64,000 nucleotides of DNA, from assembly GCF_003144325.1 (NCBI RefSeq), contig NZ_PENS01000002.1, forward strand, positions 1-64,000. The letters run 5' to 3'. This DNA is from Proteus terrae. Lineage in GTDB: Bacteria > Pseudomonadota > Gammaproteobacteria > Enterobacterales > Enterobacteriaceae. Under the pieces are notes generated by a model that did not search any database, had not been told where the DNA came from, and saw only the letters and a list, made by a program, of their open reading frames with translations. Positions 1 through 10,376 of this stretch are shown in pieces. The position numbers were made by a program, and so were the translations under genes. The stretch's first letter is position 1; every line of letters begins with the position of its first letter.

Positions 1-1175
<1,175 letters not shown>

Positions 1176-1292
1176 GACAACACCGAAGGTGTTTTGTCTG
1201 AGAGACAAAGAGTAGATGAAGTAAGCTTGTTTTAAGATTGAAAATTGCTGGTTACGAAGAGAAATCGAAGTAACGGGTAATTAAACAGAATT

Positions 1293-1412
1293 TGCTTGGC
1301 GGCCATAGCGCAGCGGACCCACCTGAATCCATGCCGAACTCAGAAGTGAAACGTTGTAGCGCCGATGGTAGTGTGGGGCCTCCCCATGTGAGAGTAGGGA
1401 ACTGCCAGGCAT
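1293..1412 (+). rRNA. rrf: 5S ribosomal RNA
   Basis: A 120-base block close to E. coli 5S rRNA, with complementary ends (TGCTTGGCGG at the start, CTGCCAGGCAT at the end) and the conserved CCGAACTCAGAAGTGAAACG core. It lies about 117 bases after the 23S 3' end, as in a normal rrn operon. Confidence 0.97.
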
Positions 1413-1460
1413 CAATTAAAGCGTTAGTGTTTAATAACATTAATCGCGCAAAGAATACGC

Positions 1461-1537
1461 GGAGCGGTAGTTCAGTTGGTTAGAATACCTGCCTGTCACG
1501 CAGGGGGTCGCGGGTTCGAGTCCCGTCCGTTCCGCCA
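1461..1537 (+). tRNA. tRNA-Asp (GTC anticodon)
   Basis: A 77-base cloverleaf, nearly identical to E. coli tRNA-Asp. The acceptor arm GGAGCGG pairs with CCGTTCC, the anticodon loop reads CTGTCAC with GTC, the T arm carries GGTTCGAGTCC, and CCA is encoded. A distal tRNA-Asp after 5S is a known arrangement in some E. coli rrn operons, so it is probably cotranscribed with the rRNA. Confidence 0.97.
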
Positions 1538-1545
1538 ACATTAAG

Positions 1546-1577
1546 AAACCTAAGTCTAATGACTTAGGTTTTTTTTT
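1546..1577 (+). terminator. Intrinsic terminator of the rrn-tRNA-Asp operon
   Basis: An 11-bp perfect stem (AAACCTAAGTC at 1546-1556 with GACTTAGGTTT at 1561-1571), a TAAT loop and a T run to 1577, immediately after the tRNA. Confidence 0.9.
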
Positions 1578-1754
1578 GCTTAAAAATTAGAATAAACCAA
1601 AAATTAATCAGAGATTTTTAAGTAAATATAACTATTATGTATAAAAATAATTACTTTTGTTGATTATAGTGTCCTTTTAAAGGGTGAGAGCGAAGCTTGC
1701 CTTTGGTATACTTCAGTTATAGCAAGAGATCTTGCTGTTTATCTGAGGTTGTTA

Positions 1755-2540
1755 ATGGCGAAAAAACCGACTTATTCAGTGCGTTTTGTGGCAGGTCAAC
1801 CTGTTGAAAGGATTGAGCCTAGCCCGCCTCTAAGTGAAAGAAAGGATACTCTGCCTATTGGAATGCCTCTTTATACAGAAGGCTCTCTAAAAATTGCGGT
1901 TTGGAATATTTATAAACAGCAACGACCCAATTGGCGTAATATGTTGGAAACGCTTTCAACAGATACACATTTGCTTTTGTTACAAGAAGCGCAAACCACA
2001 CCAGAGCTTGTCCGTTTTGCTGGCACTCATCATTTAATTGCAGATCAAGTTCCTGCCTTGGCTTTTCAACAACACCCTGCAGGTGTGATGACATTATCAA
2101 GTTCCCATCCTATCTATTGTTGTCCTCTCAGGGAAAAAGAGCCCTTTTTAAGACTACCGAAATCAGCATTAATTACGGTATATCCGTTAATTACAGGTGA
2201 TCATTTAATGGTCATAAATGTTCATGCGATTAATTTTAGTTTTGGTGTTGATGTTTATCAGCGTCAGTTAAGTAATTTATCTGTTCACATCATGCATCAT
2301 AAAGGACCTGTTATTTTAGCGGGTGATTTTAATGCGTGGAGTCGCCCAAGAGTCAATGTATTAAAACGTTTTGCGAGAACGTTAAGGCTTAAAGAAGTTA
2401 TTTTTGATAACGATTGGCGTACAAAAGCCTTTGGTAAACCGTTAGATTATATTTTTTATCGAGGATTATCATTGAATAAAGCTGAAGTCTTAATCACAGA
2501 TGCATCTGATCATTATCCTTTAATTGCGACATTTTATTAG
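1755..2540 (+). CDS. yafD: Endonuclease/exonuclease/phosphatase family protein YafD
   Basis: A 261-residue protein that closely follows E. coli YafD along its whole length. Family motifs visible are VWNIYKQQ, the acidic [18 protein letters not shown], the AGDFNAWS metal/phosphate motif and the C-terminal catalytic SDHYPL. The fold is that of Mg-dependent phosphodiesterases and phosphatases; the substrate of YafD is not established. ATG 1755 was chosen because GAGG (1745-1748) sits 6 bases upstream; an in-frame TTG at 1749 overlaps that site. It stands alone, downstream of the rrn terminator. Confidence 0.9.
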   Translation: MAKKPTYSVRFVAGQPVERIEPSPPLSERKDTLPIGMPLYTEGSLKIAVWNIYKQQRPNWRNMLETLSTDTHLLLLQEAQTTPELVRFAGTHHLIADQVPALAFQQHPAGVMTLSSSHPIYCCPLREKEPFLRLPKSALITVYPLITGDHLMVINVHAINFSFGVDVYQRQLSNLSVHIMHHKGPVILAGDFNAWSRPRVNVLKRFARTLRLKEVIFDNDWRTKAFGKPLDYIFYRGLSLNKAEVLITDASDHYPLIATFY

Positions 2541-2724
2541 TGAGTAATTATAATATTAGTTAATATTAAATTTTTAATATTTGAATTGCATGTAATTATA
2601 TTATCTATTGATTAGATATATTATTTTATAGGTAGTTTATCTATCTATTTAATCTATTTGTTATATTAATAACTTTTACTATAATTTTTCCGTCTATCTA
2701 ATATTACTGGGTATAGGAAATAAA

Positions 2725-3918
2725 ATGCCAACAAAAAATATAGTTATTATTGGCGGCGGTACAGGCGGAACTATTCTTGCTAATATCCTAGCTAAAAAGT
2801 TAAATGACGAAATATTTTCAAATAAAATCAAAATAACGCTTATTTCAGATAATCCTAATCATTATTACAAACCTGCATTTATGTATATTGCATTCAATCT
2901 TTTTTTAAAAGAAGAGCTAATGCGATCAGAAAGGAGCTTATTAAGACCTGAAATTGAATTTGTTATTGATAAAGCAGAACGTTTTGACTTTAATAATAAA
3001 GTTATTTATTGCGAGTCTAATAAAAAATACAATTATGATTTTTTAGTTTTGGCAACTGGTTGTGTTCCTAGCCCCCATAGAATTGAAGGTTTAAAAGAAG
3101 CAGGAAATCATTTCTACCAATATGAAGCGGCTAGAACACTCGCTGATAAGTTAGCTAAAATTGAAAAAGGTCGTGTATTTATTACTGTTAGCTTCCCTGA
3201 AACACCTAATGTACCTCATCAATGTGGTATTGCTCCTATGGAGACTACATTGATGCTGGATGAGCTTCTTCGCCAACGTCGGGTGAGAAATAATATTGAG
3301 ATTGTTTATACCTATCCTACGGTTGCTCAACTACTAAGAAACTGTCTGTTTATGCAACAAGAAGTTTGTGAAGTTCTTCCTGCAGTATTCTCTGAGCGAG
3401 ATATTAAAGCTAAACGAGGCTTTACGTTAAGCCATGTTGATCCTGATAAGAAAATCGCTTACTCAAAAGAGGGCGAGGCAGAGCCGTTTGATATCCTTAT
3501 GAGTACACCGCCAATTACTGCGGTTGAGGCGATCCGTAACACAGGCTTAAGTGAACATAATAATGGTGAAGGCTGGTTACCTACTGATCCTGAAACATTG
3601 CAAGTTTATGGGTTAAATCAAGTGTATGTTCTTGGTGATACGGTTGATTTACCGATTAGTAAAGCCGGTGGTAGTTGTCATAACCAAGCTGGTGTGATTG
3701 CAAATAATATCTGTGGTGAGCTTCGCTATGGTTATCCTGCTGCGATTTATGATGGTCGAGTGCAAGCTGTCGCACAAATGGGATTATCTGCAGGTATGCC
3801 ATTACAGTATGACTATAAACATGACGTAATTCCTACACCACCAACAAAGTTGGGTGGGTTATTGCGTAATAGTTATAACCGAGGCTTATATTGGGCAACC
3901 GTTAGAGGATTATTATAG
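2725..3918 (+). CDS. Sulfide:quinone oxidoreductase-like FAD flavoprotein
   Basis: A 397-residue pyridine-nucleotide-disulfide-fold flavoprotein. The N-terminal Rossmann FAD motif GGGTGG is at about 10-15, the ATG signature at 110-112, and the second FAD motif (VLGD) at 302-305. The block PHQCGIAPMET with Cys167 matches the redox-cysteine region of mitochondrial-type SQR. The expected partner cysteine after the C-terminal YDG motif (342-344) is absent, although Cys113 and Cys318 are available. SQR proteins transfer electrons from sulfide to quinone at the membrane; the C-terminal 30 residues could form the amphipathic membrane contact. It is the first gene of an operon with a DUF1641 gene (11 bp gap) and methionine gamma-lyase (19 bp gap). 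Fold and family are secure, exact substrate is inference. Confidence 0.8.
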   Translation: MPTKNIVIIGGGTGGTILANILAKKLNDEIFSNKIKITLISDNPNHYYKPAFMYIAFNLFLKEELMRSERSLLRPEIEFVIDKAERFDFNNKVIYCESNKKYNYDFLVLATGCVPSPHRIEGLKEAGNHFYQYEAARTLADKLAKIEKGRVFITVSFPETPNVPHQCGIAPMETTLMLDELLRQRRVRNNIEIVYTYPTVAQLLRNCLFMQQEVCEVLPAVFSERDIKAKRGFTLSHVDPDKKIAYSKEGEAEPFDILMSTPPITAVEAIRNTGLSEHNNGEGWLPTDPETLQVYGLNQVYVLGDTVDLPISKAGGSCHNQAGVIANNICGELRYGYPAAIYDGRVQAVAQMGLSAGMPLQYDYKHDVIPTPPTKLGGLLRNSYNRGLYWATVRGLL

Positions 3919-3929
3919 GGGATACAATA

Positions 3930-4328
3930 ATGAGTGAAAATAATTTAAGCCCAGCAGACATTCAACTTTTATCTGATGAAGATAAATTACATCTTCAACA
4001 TTTATTAGAAAAAGCAAGACCATTATTGGCATTAAAAAGGTTTGATAATATCGTCGATTTATTATCTTTAATATCAGATTCAATAGATATTATGGATAAT
4101 GCAACAGTTGAAAAACTTTCGGTTGCATTTGAAGAAACATTAATTCCAGTTTGGGAATTAAGTGCTGCTTATAATATGGCAAAGAAAGAATCTATTTATC
4201 AAGATAAAAAATATACATTAGGTTCAACTTTCGCATTATTAAGAAACCCTGATACCCTTAAAGGAATTTCAATTATTCTAAGAACAGTTCAGATTATCGG
4301 GGAAAATAACCAACGAATAGAAAATTAA
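3930..4328 (+). CDS. DUF1641 family protein
   Basis: A small 132-residue, mostly helical, soluble-looking protein without signal peptide or membrane segment. The central stretch (residues about 29-60, leucine-rich, ending in a SDSIDIMDNA pattern) resembles DUF1641, a family of unknown function that I recall being encoded next to SQR-type flavoproteins and formate dehydrogenases. It starts 11 bases after the flavoprotein stop with a clear AGGGGA site, and lies 19 bases before methionine gamma-lyase, so all three are probably translated from one mRNA. A role as accessory or membrane-docking subunit of the flavoprotein is inference from context only. Confidence 0.7.
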   Translation: MSENNLSPADIQLLSDEDKLHLQHLLEKARPLLALKRFDNIVDLLSLISDSIDIMDNATVEKLSVAFEETLIPVWELSAAYNMAKKESIYQDKKYTLGSTFALLRNPDTLKGISIILRTVQIIGENNQRIEN

Positions 4329-4347
4329 TTAATATTTAGGAGATATA

Positions 4348-5529
4348 ATGACGCAAAGTAATAAACATTTTAATACTCAAGCAATACATTATGGTTATTC
4401 TCCGTTAGATTCTCAGGGGGCATTAGTGCCTCCTGTTTTTCAAACATCTACTTTTGTTTTTCCAACTGCACAATATGGTGCTGATTGTTTTTCAGGAAAA
4501 CAAAAAGGGCATTTTTATTCTCGGATCTCAAATCCTACATTAGAGTTATTAGAAAAGCGTTTAGCTCAATTAGAAAATGGTGAAGGTGCTGTTGTATTTT
4601 CATCTGGTATAGGTGCAATTACTTCTAGTTGTTGGTCATTGCTTAAACCTGGTGATGAACTTATTGCTGATATGACACTTTATGGCTGTACTTTTACGTT
4701 TTTTAATCATGGGCTCGCTAAATTCGGCGTTAAAATAAAGCATGTTGATTTAACTAACCTAGAAAAATTAAAAGAAGCGATCACAGAGAAAACAAAACTC
4801 ATTTTCTTTGAGACTCCGGCTAATCCCAATATGCGAGTGAGTGATATTGCAAAGATATCAGAAATTGCGCATCAGCATAATATTTTAGTCATGGTAGATA
4901 GCACTTATTGCTCGCCTTATTTACAGCAACCTTTAGGGCTTGGCGCTGATATTGTAGTGCATTCTATGACTAAATATTTATCAGGCCATGGTGATGTAAC
5001 AGCAGGTGCAATTATTACTACACATGCCCTAGCAGATAAAATACGAGTTGAAGGTTTAAAGGATATGACTGGTGCTTGTCTGTCTCCTCACGATGCCTCA
5101 TTAATTTTACGAGGTATAAAAACGTTAGGCATAAGAATGGAACAGATCTGCCAAAATGCACAGCGTATTGCACAATATCTTGAAGATAATCCTAAAGTCG
5201 AAACTATTTATTATCCTGGGCTAGCTTCATTTCCTCAATACGAACTTGCTAAGCGTCAAATGCGTTTAGCTGGAGGTATGATCGCCATTGAGTTAAAGGG
5301 AGGAATAAAAGCAGGTCGAGAGTTTTTGAATCGCTTAAATCTTTTTAGTCGAGCAGTGAGTTTAGGAGACTGTGAGTCTTTAGCTCAACATCCCGCCACA
5401 ATGACCCATGCTACTTATAGTGCAGAAGAACGACAAAGGCATGGTATTAGTGATGGTTTGATTCGATTATCAATTGGTCTTGAAGATGTGAATGATTTAA
5501 TTGCTGATTTAAAACAAGCACTGGTTTAG
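4348..5529 (+). CDS. megL: Methionine gamma-lyase (PLP enzyme)
   Basis: A 393-residue Cys/Met-metabolism PLP enzyme, similar in length to Citrobacter MGL. The PLP lysine is Lys209 in HSMTKYLSGHGDV, with Asp184 stacking on the cofactor and Tyr57/Arg59 (YSRISNPT) contacting the phosphate from the neighbouring subunit. Cys114 in LYGCT is at the position that distinguishes methionine gamma-lyases from cystathionine gamma-synthases and beta-lyases. The reaction releases ammonia, 2-oxobutyrate and methanethiol from methionine, and sulfide from homocysteine or cysteine. AGGAGA precedes the ATG. As last gene of the SQR-like/DUF1641 operon it could supply the sulfide that the flavoprotein handles. Cystathionine gamma-lyase is the main alternative. 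Confidence 0.88.
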   Translation: MTQSNKHFNTQAIHYGYSPLDSQGALVPPVFQTSTFVFPTAQYGADCFSGKQKGHFYSRISNPTLELLEKRLAQLENGEGAVVFSSGIGAITSSCWSLLKPGDELIADMTLYGCTFTFFNHGLAKFGVKIKHVDLTNLEKLKEAITEKTKLIFFETPANPNMRVSDIAKISEIAHQHNILVMVDSTYCSPYLQQPLGLGADIVVHSMTKYLSGHGDVTAGAIITTHALADKIRVEGLKDMTGACLSPHDASLILRGIKTLGIRMEQICQNAQRIAQYLEDNPKVETIYYPGLASFPQYELAKRQMRLAGGMIAIELKGGIKAGREFLNRLNLFSRAVSLGDCESLAQHPATMTHATYSAEERQRHGISDGLIRLSIGLEDVNDLIADLKQALV

Positions 5530-5550
5530 TGAAGATCGCATAATAAAGAA

Positions 5551-5578
5551 AAAGGCTGTGAATTAATCCACAGCCTTT
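5551..5578. terminator. Bidirectional terminator between megL and proY
   Basis: Perfect 10-bp stem AAAGGCTGTG (5551-5560) with CACAGCCTTT (5569-5578), 8-base loop, flanked by A-rich and T-rich sides; it lies between convergent genes and can serve both. Confidence 0.85.
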
Positions 5579-5601
5579 ATTGTTTAACTCAGAATTGTGA
5601 T

Positions 5602-6969
5602 TTATTTCTGAGTCATTCTTGGTTTGATACCTACATAGTAGCCAATAGTTAAAATAGCTACCCATACCATACCGACAACCAATGCCATTCTGGTTGACTC
5701 AAAATAGCCTAAGATTGCGATAACAAACGCCATAAAGACGATAGTCAGTGCAGGAGCTACAGGCCATAGTGGTACTGGGAATTTCAGTGTTTTCACTTCA
5801 TCTGCACTCATCTTACGACGCATCGCAACTTGAGAAAGTAAAATCATTAACCATACCCAAACTGTTGCAAATGTCGCAATAGAGGCGATTAAAACGAAGA
5901 TTTGCTCTGGGATTAGGTAGTTAAGTACTACGCCCAGTAACAAGACAACAGACATCACTAGCACTGTCATCCAAGGCACACCATTACGAGTGAGCTTCAT
6001 AAAGGATTTTGGTGCTTGTCCTTCTTGAGCCATTCCGTACATCATTCGACCAGCACCAAAGATATCACTGTTAATCGCAGAGATTGCGGCCGTGATAACC
6101 ACAAGGTTTAAGATATTTGCTGCTGAATTGATCCCTAGATTTGAGAAAATCTGTACAAATGGGCTACCGTTATGGCCGATTTGTTGCCAAGGGAAAATGC
6201 ACATTAGAATGAAAATTGTCAGTACATAGAATAATAAGATACGAAACGGTACAGCATTGATAGCTTTAGGAATGGTTTTTTCAGGATCTTTAGCTTCACT
6301 GGCTGTAATACCAATTACTTCAATCCCACCAAACGCAAACATGACAATGGCGAGCGAGGCGATAACCCCTTCAATACCATTTGGCATAAAGCCACCAAAC
6401 TCCCATAAGTTAGAAATACCAATAGGGTGTTCAGTTTGTTGCCCAAAGCCATACATCATAATGACAACACCGCCAATTATCATGGCGATAATTGCAGTGA
6501 CTTTAACAATAGAAAGCCAAAATTCCATTTCACCAAATATCTTCACATGGCAAAGGTTTAAGGCGCCAATAAAGCAAACGATGCCTAATACCCATATCCA
6601 TTGATCAACATCTGGGAACCAGAGTTTCATATAGAAACCAAATGCCGTGACGTCAGCTAAACAGACAATCAGCATTTCAAAAACGTAGTTCCAGCCCGTT
6701 AAGAAGCCGGCTAAAGGCCCCATATAATGGCTTGCATATTGTGAGAAAGAGCCTGCAACAGGATGATGAACTGCCATTTCACCTAATGCACGCATAACCA
6801 TAAATACTGCTGCACCACCAATAAGGTAAGCAAGCAATACAGCTGGACCCGCTTTCTCAATGGCAGCCGCAGAGCCATAAAATAAACCTGTACCGATTGC
6901 AGAGCCTAGCGCCATGAAACGAATGTGCCGCCCTGATAATCCTCGTGAAAGTTGATTCTCTTTTTGCAT
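5602..6969 (-). CDS. proY: ProY-type amino acid permease
   Basis: A 455-residue member of the amino acid-polyamine-organocation superfamily with about 12 hydrophobic segments. The N-terminal family signature ([20 protein letters not shown]) and the segments [24 protein letters not shown] and [14 protein letters not shown] match E. coli ProY nearly residue for residue. ProY is regarded as a cryptic proline transporter of the inner membrane, so proline is the expected but untested substrate. It is monocistronic, convergent with megL and divergent from queE. Confidence 0.85.
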   Translation of the reverse strand: MQKENQLSRGLSGRHIRFMALGSAIGTGLFYGSAAAIEKAGPAVLLAYLIGGAAVFMVMRALGEMAVHHPVAGSFSQYASHYMGPLAGFLTGWNYVFEMLIVCLADVTAFGFYMKLWFPDVDQWIWVLGIVCFIGALNLCHVKIFGEMEFWLSIVKVTAIIAMIIGGVVIMMYGFGQQTEHPIGISNLWEFGGFMPNGIEGVIASLAIVMFAFGGIEVIGITASEAKDPEKTIPKAINAVPFRILLFYVLTIFILMCIFPWQQIGHNGSPFVQIFSNLGINSAANILNLVVITAAISAINSDIFGAGRMMYGMAQEGQAPKSFMKLTRNGVPWMTVLVMSVVLLLGVVLNYLIPEQIFVLIASIATFATVWVWLMILLSQVAMRRKMSADEVKTLKFPVPLWPVAPALTIVFMAFVIAILGYFESTRMALVVGMVWVAILTIGYYVGIKPRMTQK

Positions 6970-7135
6970 CTAAAGTATTCCCATCTCTGTCCAACGGAGG
7001 ATATCTATCCTCTTTTTCAGTGTCTTCTCGCACGTTAGCTATTCAAAACAAACCATGTACCTTATCATAAAGCCTCTTACGGTGAGATAGTTATCTGTAA
7101 TAATCATCAGCATTCATTGGATATCAGAGTTTCTT

Positions 7136-7807
7136 ATGCAATACCCCATTAATGAAGTGTTTCAAACCTTACAGGGTGAAGGTGTTTTTACTGGCGTTCC
7201 TGCACTTTTTGTTCGATTACAGGGTTGTCCTGTAGGTTGTAGTTGGTGTGATACCAAACATACTTGGCAAAAAGAAGACCAAAAAAAAGTTCCTCTTGGT
7301 GATATTCCTATTAAAACGCAAGAAAGCGATGCTTGGGGAGAAGCCAGCGTTGCTCAGATTTTATCACTTTTCCAACAACAAGGTTATAGTGCAAAACACG
7401 TGGTTATCACAGGAGGCGAGCCTTGCTTATATGATTTACGCCCTTTAACCGAAGGGCTTGAGCAAGCAGGTTTCGCCTGTCAGATAGAAACCAGTGGTAC
7501 TCACGATATTTTATGTAGTGAGAAGACTTGGGTAACACTTTCCCCAAAAGTGGGTATGAAGGGGGGCTTTAAGGTATTAACCAGCGCAATTAATCGTGCT
7601 AATGAGATAAAACATCCTGTTGGACGTGAAAAAGATATTGAAGCGTTGGATGCCTTACTGACATTACGCACAGAGCATCCCGCACCTGTTGTTGCTTTAC
7701 AACCTATTAGTTGTAAAGAGAGTGCGACGGCATTATGTATTAAAACCTGCATTGAGCGTAATTGGCGTTTCTCAATGCAAACGCATAAATATTTAAATAT
7801 TGCGTGA
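7136..7807 (+). CDS. queE: 7-carboxy-7-deazaguanine synthase QueE
   Basis: A 223-residue radical SAM enzyme, the same length as E. coli QueE. It carries the family's short CX3CX2C cluster motif (Cys31, Cys35, Cys38) with a preceding EVFQTLQGEG start and a TGGEPCLYD SAM-binding segment. QueE converts 6-carboxytetrahydropterin to 7-carboxy-7-deazaguanine in queuosine tRNA-modification synthesis. The gene supplying its substrate, queD, lies just downstream on the opposite strand. No preQ1-type leader was recognised upstream. Confidence 0.95.
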   Translation: MQYPINEVFQTLQGEGVFTGVPALFVRLQGCPVGCSWCDTKHTWQKEDQKKVPLGDIPIKTQESDAWGEASVAQILSLFQQQGYSAKHVVITGGEPCLYDLRPLTEGLEQAGFACQIETSGTHDILCSEKTWVTLSPKVGMKGGFKVLTSAINRANEIKHPVGREKDIEALDALLTLRTEHPAPVVALQPISCKESATALCIKTCIERNWRFSMQTHKYLNIA

Positions 7808-7824
7808 TCGTGTTTTTAATATAA

Positions 7825-7850
7825 AAAATCAGCCAATAAAGGCTGATTTT
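7825..7850. terminator. Terminator between convergent queE and queD
   Basis: AAAATCAGCC (7825-7834) pairs perfectly with GGCTGATTTT (7841-7850), with A tracts on one side and T tracts on the other, so it can act in both directions. Confidence 0.85.
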
Positions 7851-7885
7851 CTTTTAGGTGATAACGGTTTAATGTTAAACCCGAT

Positions 7886-8248
7886 TTACTCACCGCGATA
7901 AATACATCCTGCTGTACACGTCTCTTTCACCATCACCGCAGATAATAATGGCAATGACGGTTTTACTTGTTGCCAAATCCATTTTGCCAGCACTTCGCTG
8001 GTCGGATTTTCTAGGCCTTCAATTTCATTAAGGTAGTAGTGATCTAGACGCTCAAGAGTAGGTTTAAATGCGGCTTTCACATCAGCAAAATCAATAAGCC
8101 AACCTGAATGTGCATCAACTTCACCTGTTAGCTCTAATCTAACAAGAAAGGAGTGCCCATGAAGACGTCCACATTTGTGGCCTTCAGGAACATGTGGCAA
8201 ATGGTGGGCTGCTTCAAACTGAAAATCTTTAAAGATGGTGGTTGTCAT
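7886..8248 (-). CDS. queD: 6-carboxytetrahydropterin synthase QueD
   Basis: A 120-residue T-fold enzyme of the 6-pyruvoyl-tetrahydropterin synthase family, nearly identical in pattern to E. coli QueD. Zinc ligands are His15, His30 and His32 (AAHHLPH, RLHGHSF) and the catalytic cysteine is Cys26 in HKCGRLHGH. It turns dihydroneopterin triphosphate into 6-carboxytetrahydropterin, the substrate of QueE. ATG at 8248 is chosen; an in-frame TTG lies one codon upstream. Convergent with queE and divergent from cysJ, as in other enterobacteria where queD flanks cysJ. Confidence 0.95.
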   Translation of the reverse strand: MTTTIFKDFQFEAAHHLPHVPEGHKCGRLHGHSFLVRLELTGEVDAHSGWLIDFADVKAAFKPTLERLDHYYLNEIEGLENPTSEVLAKWIWQQVKPSLPLLSAVMVKETCTAGCIYRGE

Positions 8249-8549
8249 CAAAACTCTCTTGACTTAATTAGTAAAAAAAAGACACAAATAGTACGAAGTC
8301 TACCAGTGTAGCCGATTTAGCGTATCACGCCTAATCTCCCTTAATCTTAATGGCTTATTATGTTCCTTTTTGCTTATTGATTATATTGGTAAAGGAAACC
8401 GATAAATAAATTTAGCATTTAAGGTTATTAGATAGAGCTAACAGGTCTTTAATTCATCTTCTAGTCGTGGGATACCCTCTCAATATTAGAAATATTATCA
8501 AAGAACAATAAAGCACAGATAAGTGCTTCGCTTTTTTAAGGCAGGATAA
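8249..8549. promoter_or_regulatory. queD/cysJ divergent intergenic region with a terminator-like hairpin
   Basis: About 300 bases without a gene, expected to hold the cysJIH promoter and CysB sites, which I cannot place with confidence. A short hairpin, AAGCAC (8511-8516) with GTGCTT (8523-8528), is followed by T6 (8532-8537) and ends 12 bases before the cysJ start, resembling a weak attenuator. Confidence 0.5.
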
Positions 8550-10376
8550 ATGAGCAATCAACCTCCATTATTATCAATGCTTCCATTAACACCGGAACAA
8601 TTGAATAAATTACAGGATGCAACAAAAGATCTCTCAACAGCGCAGATTGCGTGGTTATCTGGCTATTTGTGGGGACAGCTTAATCCTTCTGTTGTATCCG
8701 CATCGACAGTGGTTACCTCTGCAACAGTTACCTCAGCACTCGTACCAGAGCAGGAAACCATTACATTGATCTCTGCTTCTCAAACGGGTAATGCGCGTCA
8801 TCTTGCTGAACAGTTACGAGATAATTTGGTTGCTCACAAATTGAATGTAGAACTATATTCCGCAGGTGAATATAAGTTTAAGCAGATCCATAAAACAACA
8901 ACCTTGATCATCATTGCATCTACGCAAGGTGAAGGTGATCCCCCTGAAGAAGCAATTGCTTTTTATAAATATCTGAACTCTAAAAAAGCGGCTGAAATGA
9001 AAGGAACGTCTTATGCAGTCTTGAGCTTAGGTGATACATCGTATGAGCATTTTTGTAAGGCAGGAAAAGACTTTGATGAGCGAATTGCACAACTAGGTGC
9101 AACACGTTTATTACCAAGAGTTGATGCTGATGTTGAATATCAAGCTATTGCGGATGAATGGATAGAGCAGCTTACAGGGATCTTAAAGGCAAAAGTTCCG
9201 ACACAAAGTACACAAGTCTTACAACAAACACAGTCAGGTACAACAGATACGATTGAGGCATCTATTTATCATCGAGATGCCCCTTTTACTGCCACATTAC
9301 TGACTAATCAAAAAATTACAGGCAGAAATTCAGATAGAGATATTCGCCATATTGAAATCAGCCTTGAAGGTTCTGATTTGCAATATCAACCAGGTGATGC
9401 ACTGGGCGTTTGGTTTAATAATTCACCTGAAAAAGTTGATGAACTTATTACTTTGTTGTGGCTAAGGGGTGATGAACCTGTCACGTTAAAATCTCAAACA
9501 TTCACCTTAAAAGAAGCGTTACAGAACCATTGTGAGCTAACTCAAAATAGCGCACCTATCGTAAAAGCCTATGCCCAATTGACGCGTCATGAAGATCTAT
9601 TGTCATTAGTAGCTGATAAAACCAAGCTTCAGCAATATGCAGACAAACATCCTATTAATGAGATGGTACGCCAATATTGTGCTCAACCTGCTGCACAAGA
9701 TTTTGTTGATATTTTACGTCCACTGACTCCTCGTCTTTACTCTATTGCATCGTCACAACAAGAAGTCGAAGACGAAGTACACCTTACTTTAGGAGTTGTA
9801 CGTTACGACGTTAATTCTCGAGCTTATACCGGTGGAGCTTCTGGCTTTTTAGCGGATAGATTGAAAGAAGGCGATAGCATCAATGTTTTTATCGAAAAAA
9901 ATGCGCATTTTCGCCTACCTGAAGATAACACCACCCCTATCATTATGATTGGCCCAGGTACAGGCATTGCACCTTTTCGAGGTTTTATGCAACAGCGCGA
10001 TCATGACGCTGCAACAGGTAAAAACTGGTTATTTTTTGGTAATCCTCATTTTGTAGAAGATTTTCTCTATCAAGTGGAATGGCAACGTTATGTCAAAAGC
10101 GGTCTGCTAACTCATATCGATTTAGCATGGTCACGAGATCAAGCACATAAAATTTATGTACAAGATAAATTACGTGAACGTGGTAGTGAGATTTGGCAAT
10201 GGTTACAACAAGGCGCTTATCTTTATGTCTGTGGCGATGCGTCACGAATGGCAAAAGATGTTGAACAGGCGTTGTTAGATATTGTGATGGAGTATGGCAA
10301 TAAAAATATTGAAGAAGCAGATGAATACTTAAGTGAGCTACGCCTAGAACGGCGTTATCAGAGGGATGTCTATTAA
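8550..10376 (+). CDS. cysJ: Sulfite reductase flavoprotein subunit CysJ
   Basis: A 608-residue diflavin reductase, about nine residues longer than E. coli CysJ because of a Thr/Val/Ser-rich linker near residues 48-68. Order: N-terminal linker, flavodoxin-like FMN domain ([12 protein letters not shown] near 76, [12 protein letters not shown]), FAD domain with [13 protein letters not shown] domain with [12 protein letters not shown], and the family C-terminus ERRYQRDVY. It passes electrons from NADPH to CysI for sulfite reduction to sulfide in the cytoplasm. First gene of cysJIH; the stop codon abuts the cysI ATG. CysB control is expected from the family, not shown here. Confidence 0.97.
   Translation: MSNQPPLLSMLPLTPEQLNKLQDATKDLSTAQIAWLSGYLWGQLNPSVVSASTVVTSATVTSALVPEQETITLISASQTGNARHLAEQLRDNLVAHKLNVELYSAGEYKFKQIHKTTTLIIIASTQGEGDPPEEAIAFYKYLNSKKAAEMKGTSYAVLSLGDTSYEHFCKAGKDFDERIAQLGATRLLPRVDADVEYQAIADEWIEQLTGILKAKVPTQSTQVLQQTQSGTTDTIEASIYHRDAPFTATLLTNQKITGRNSDRDIRHIEISLEGSDLQYQPGDALGVWFNNSPEKVDELITLLWLRGDEPVTLKSQTFTLKEALQNHCELTQNSAPIVKAYAQLTRHEDLLSLVADKTKLQQYADKHPINEMVRQYCAQPAAQDFVDILRPLTPRLYSIASSQQEVEDEVHLTLGVVRYDVNSRAYTGGASGFLADRLKEGDSINVFIEKNAHFRLPEDNTTPIIMIGPGTGIAPFRGFMQQRDHDAATGKNWLFFGNPHFVEDFLYQVEWQRYVKSGLLTHIDLAWSRDQAHKIYVQDKLRERGSEIWQWLQQGAYLYVCGDASRMAKDVEQALLDIVMEYGNKNIEEADEYLSELRLERRYQRDVY

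Noticed and set aside
1292-1483. ORF across 5S and tRNA-Asp
   Set aside because: Covers structural RNA genes; not a protein gene.
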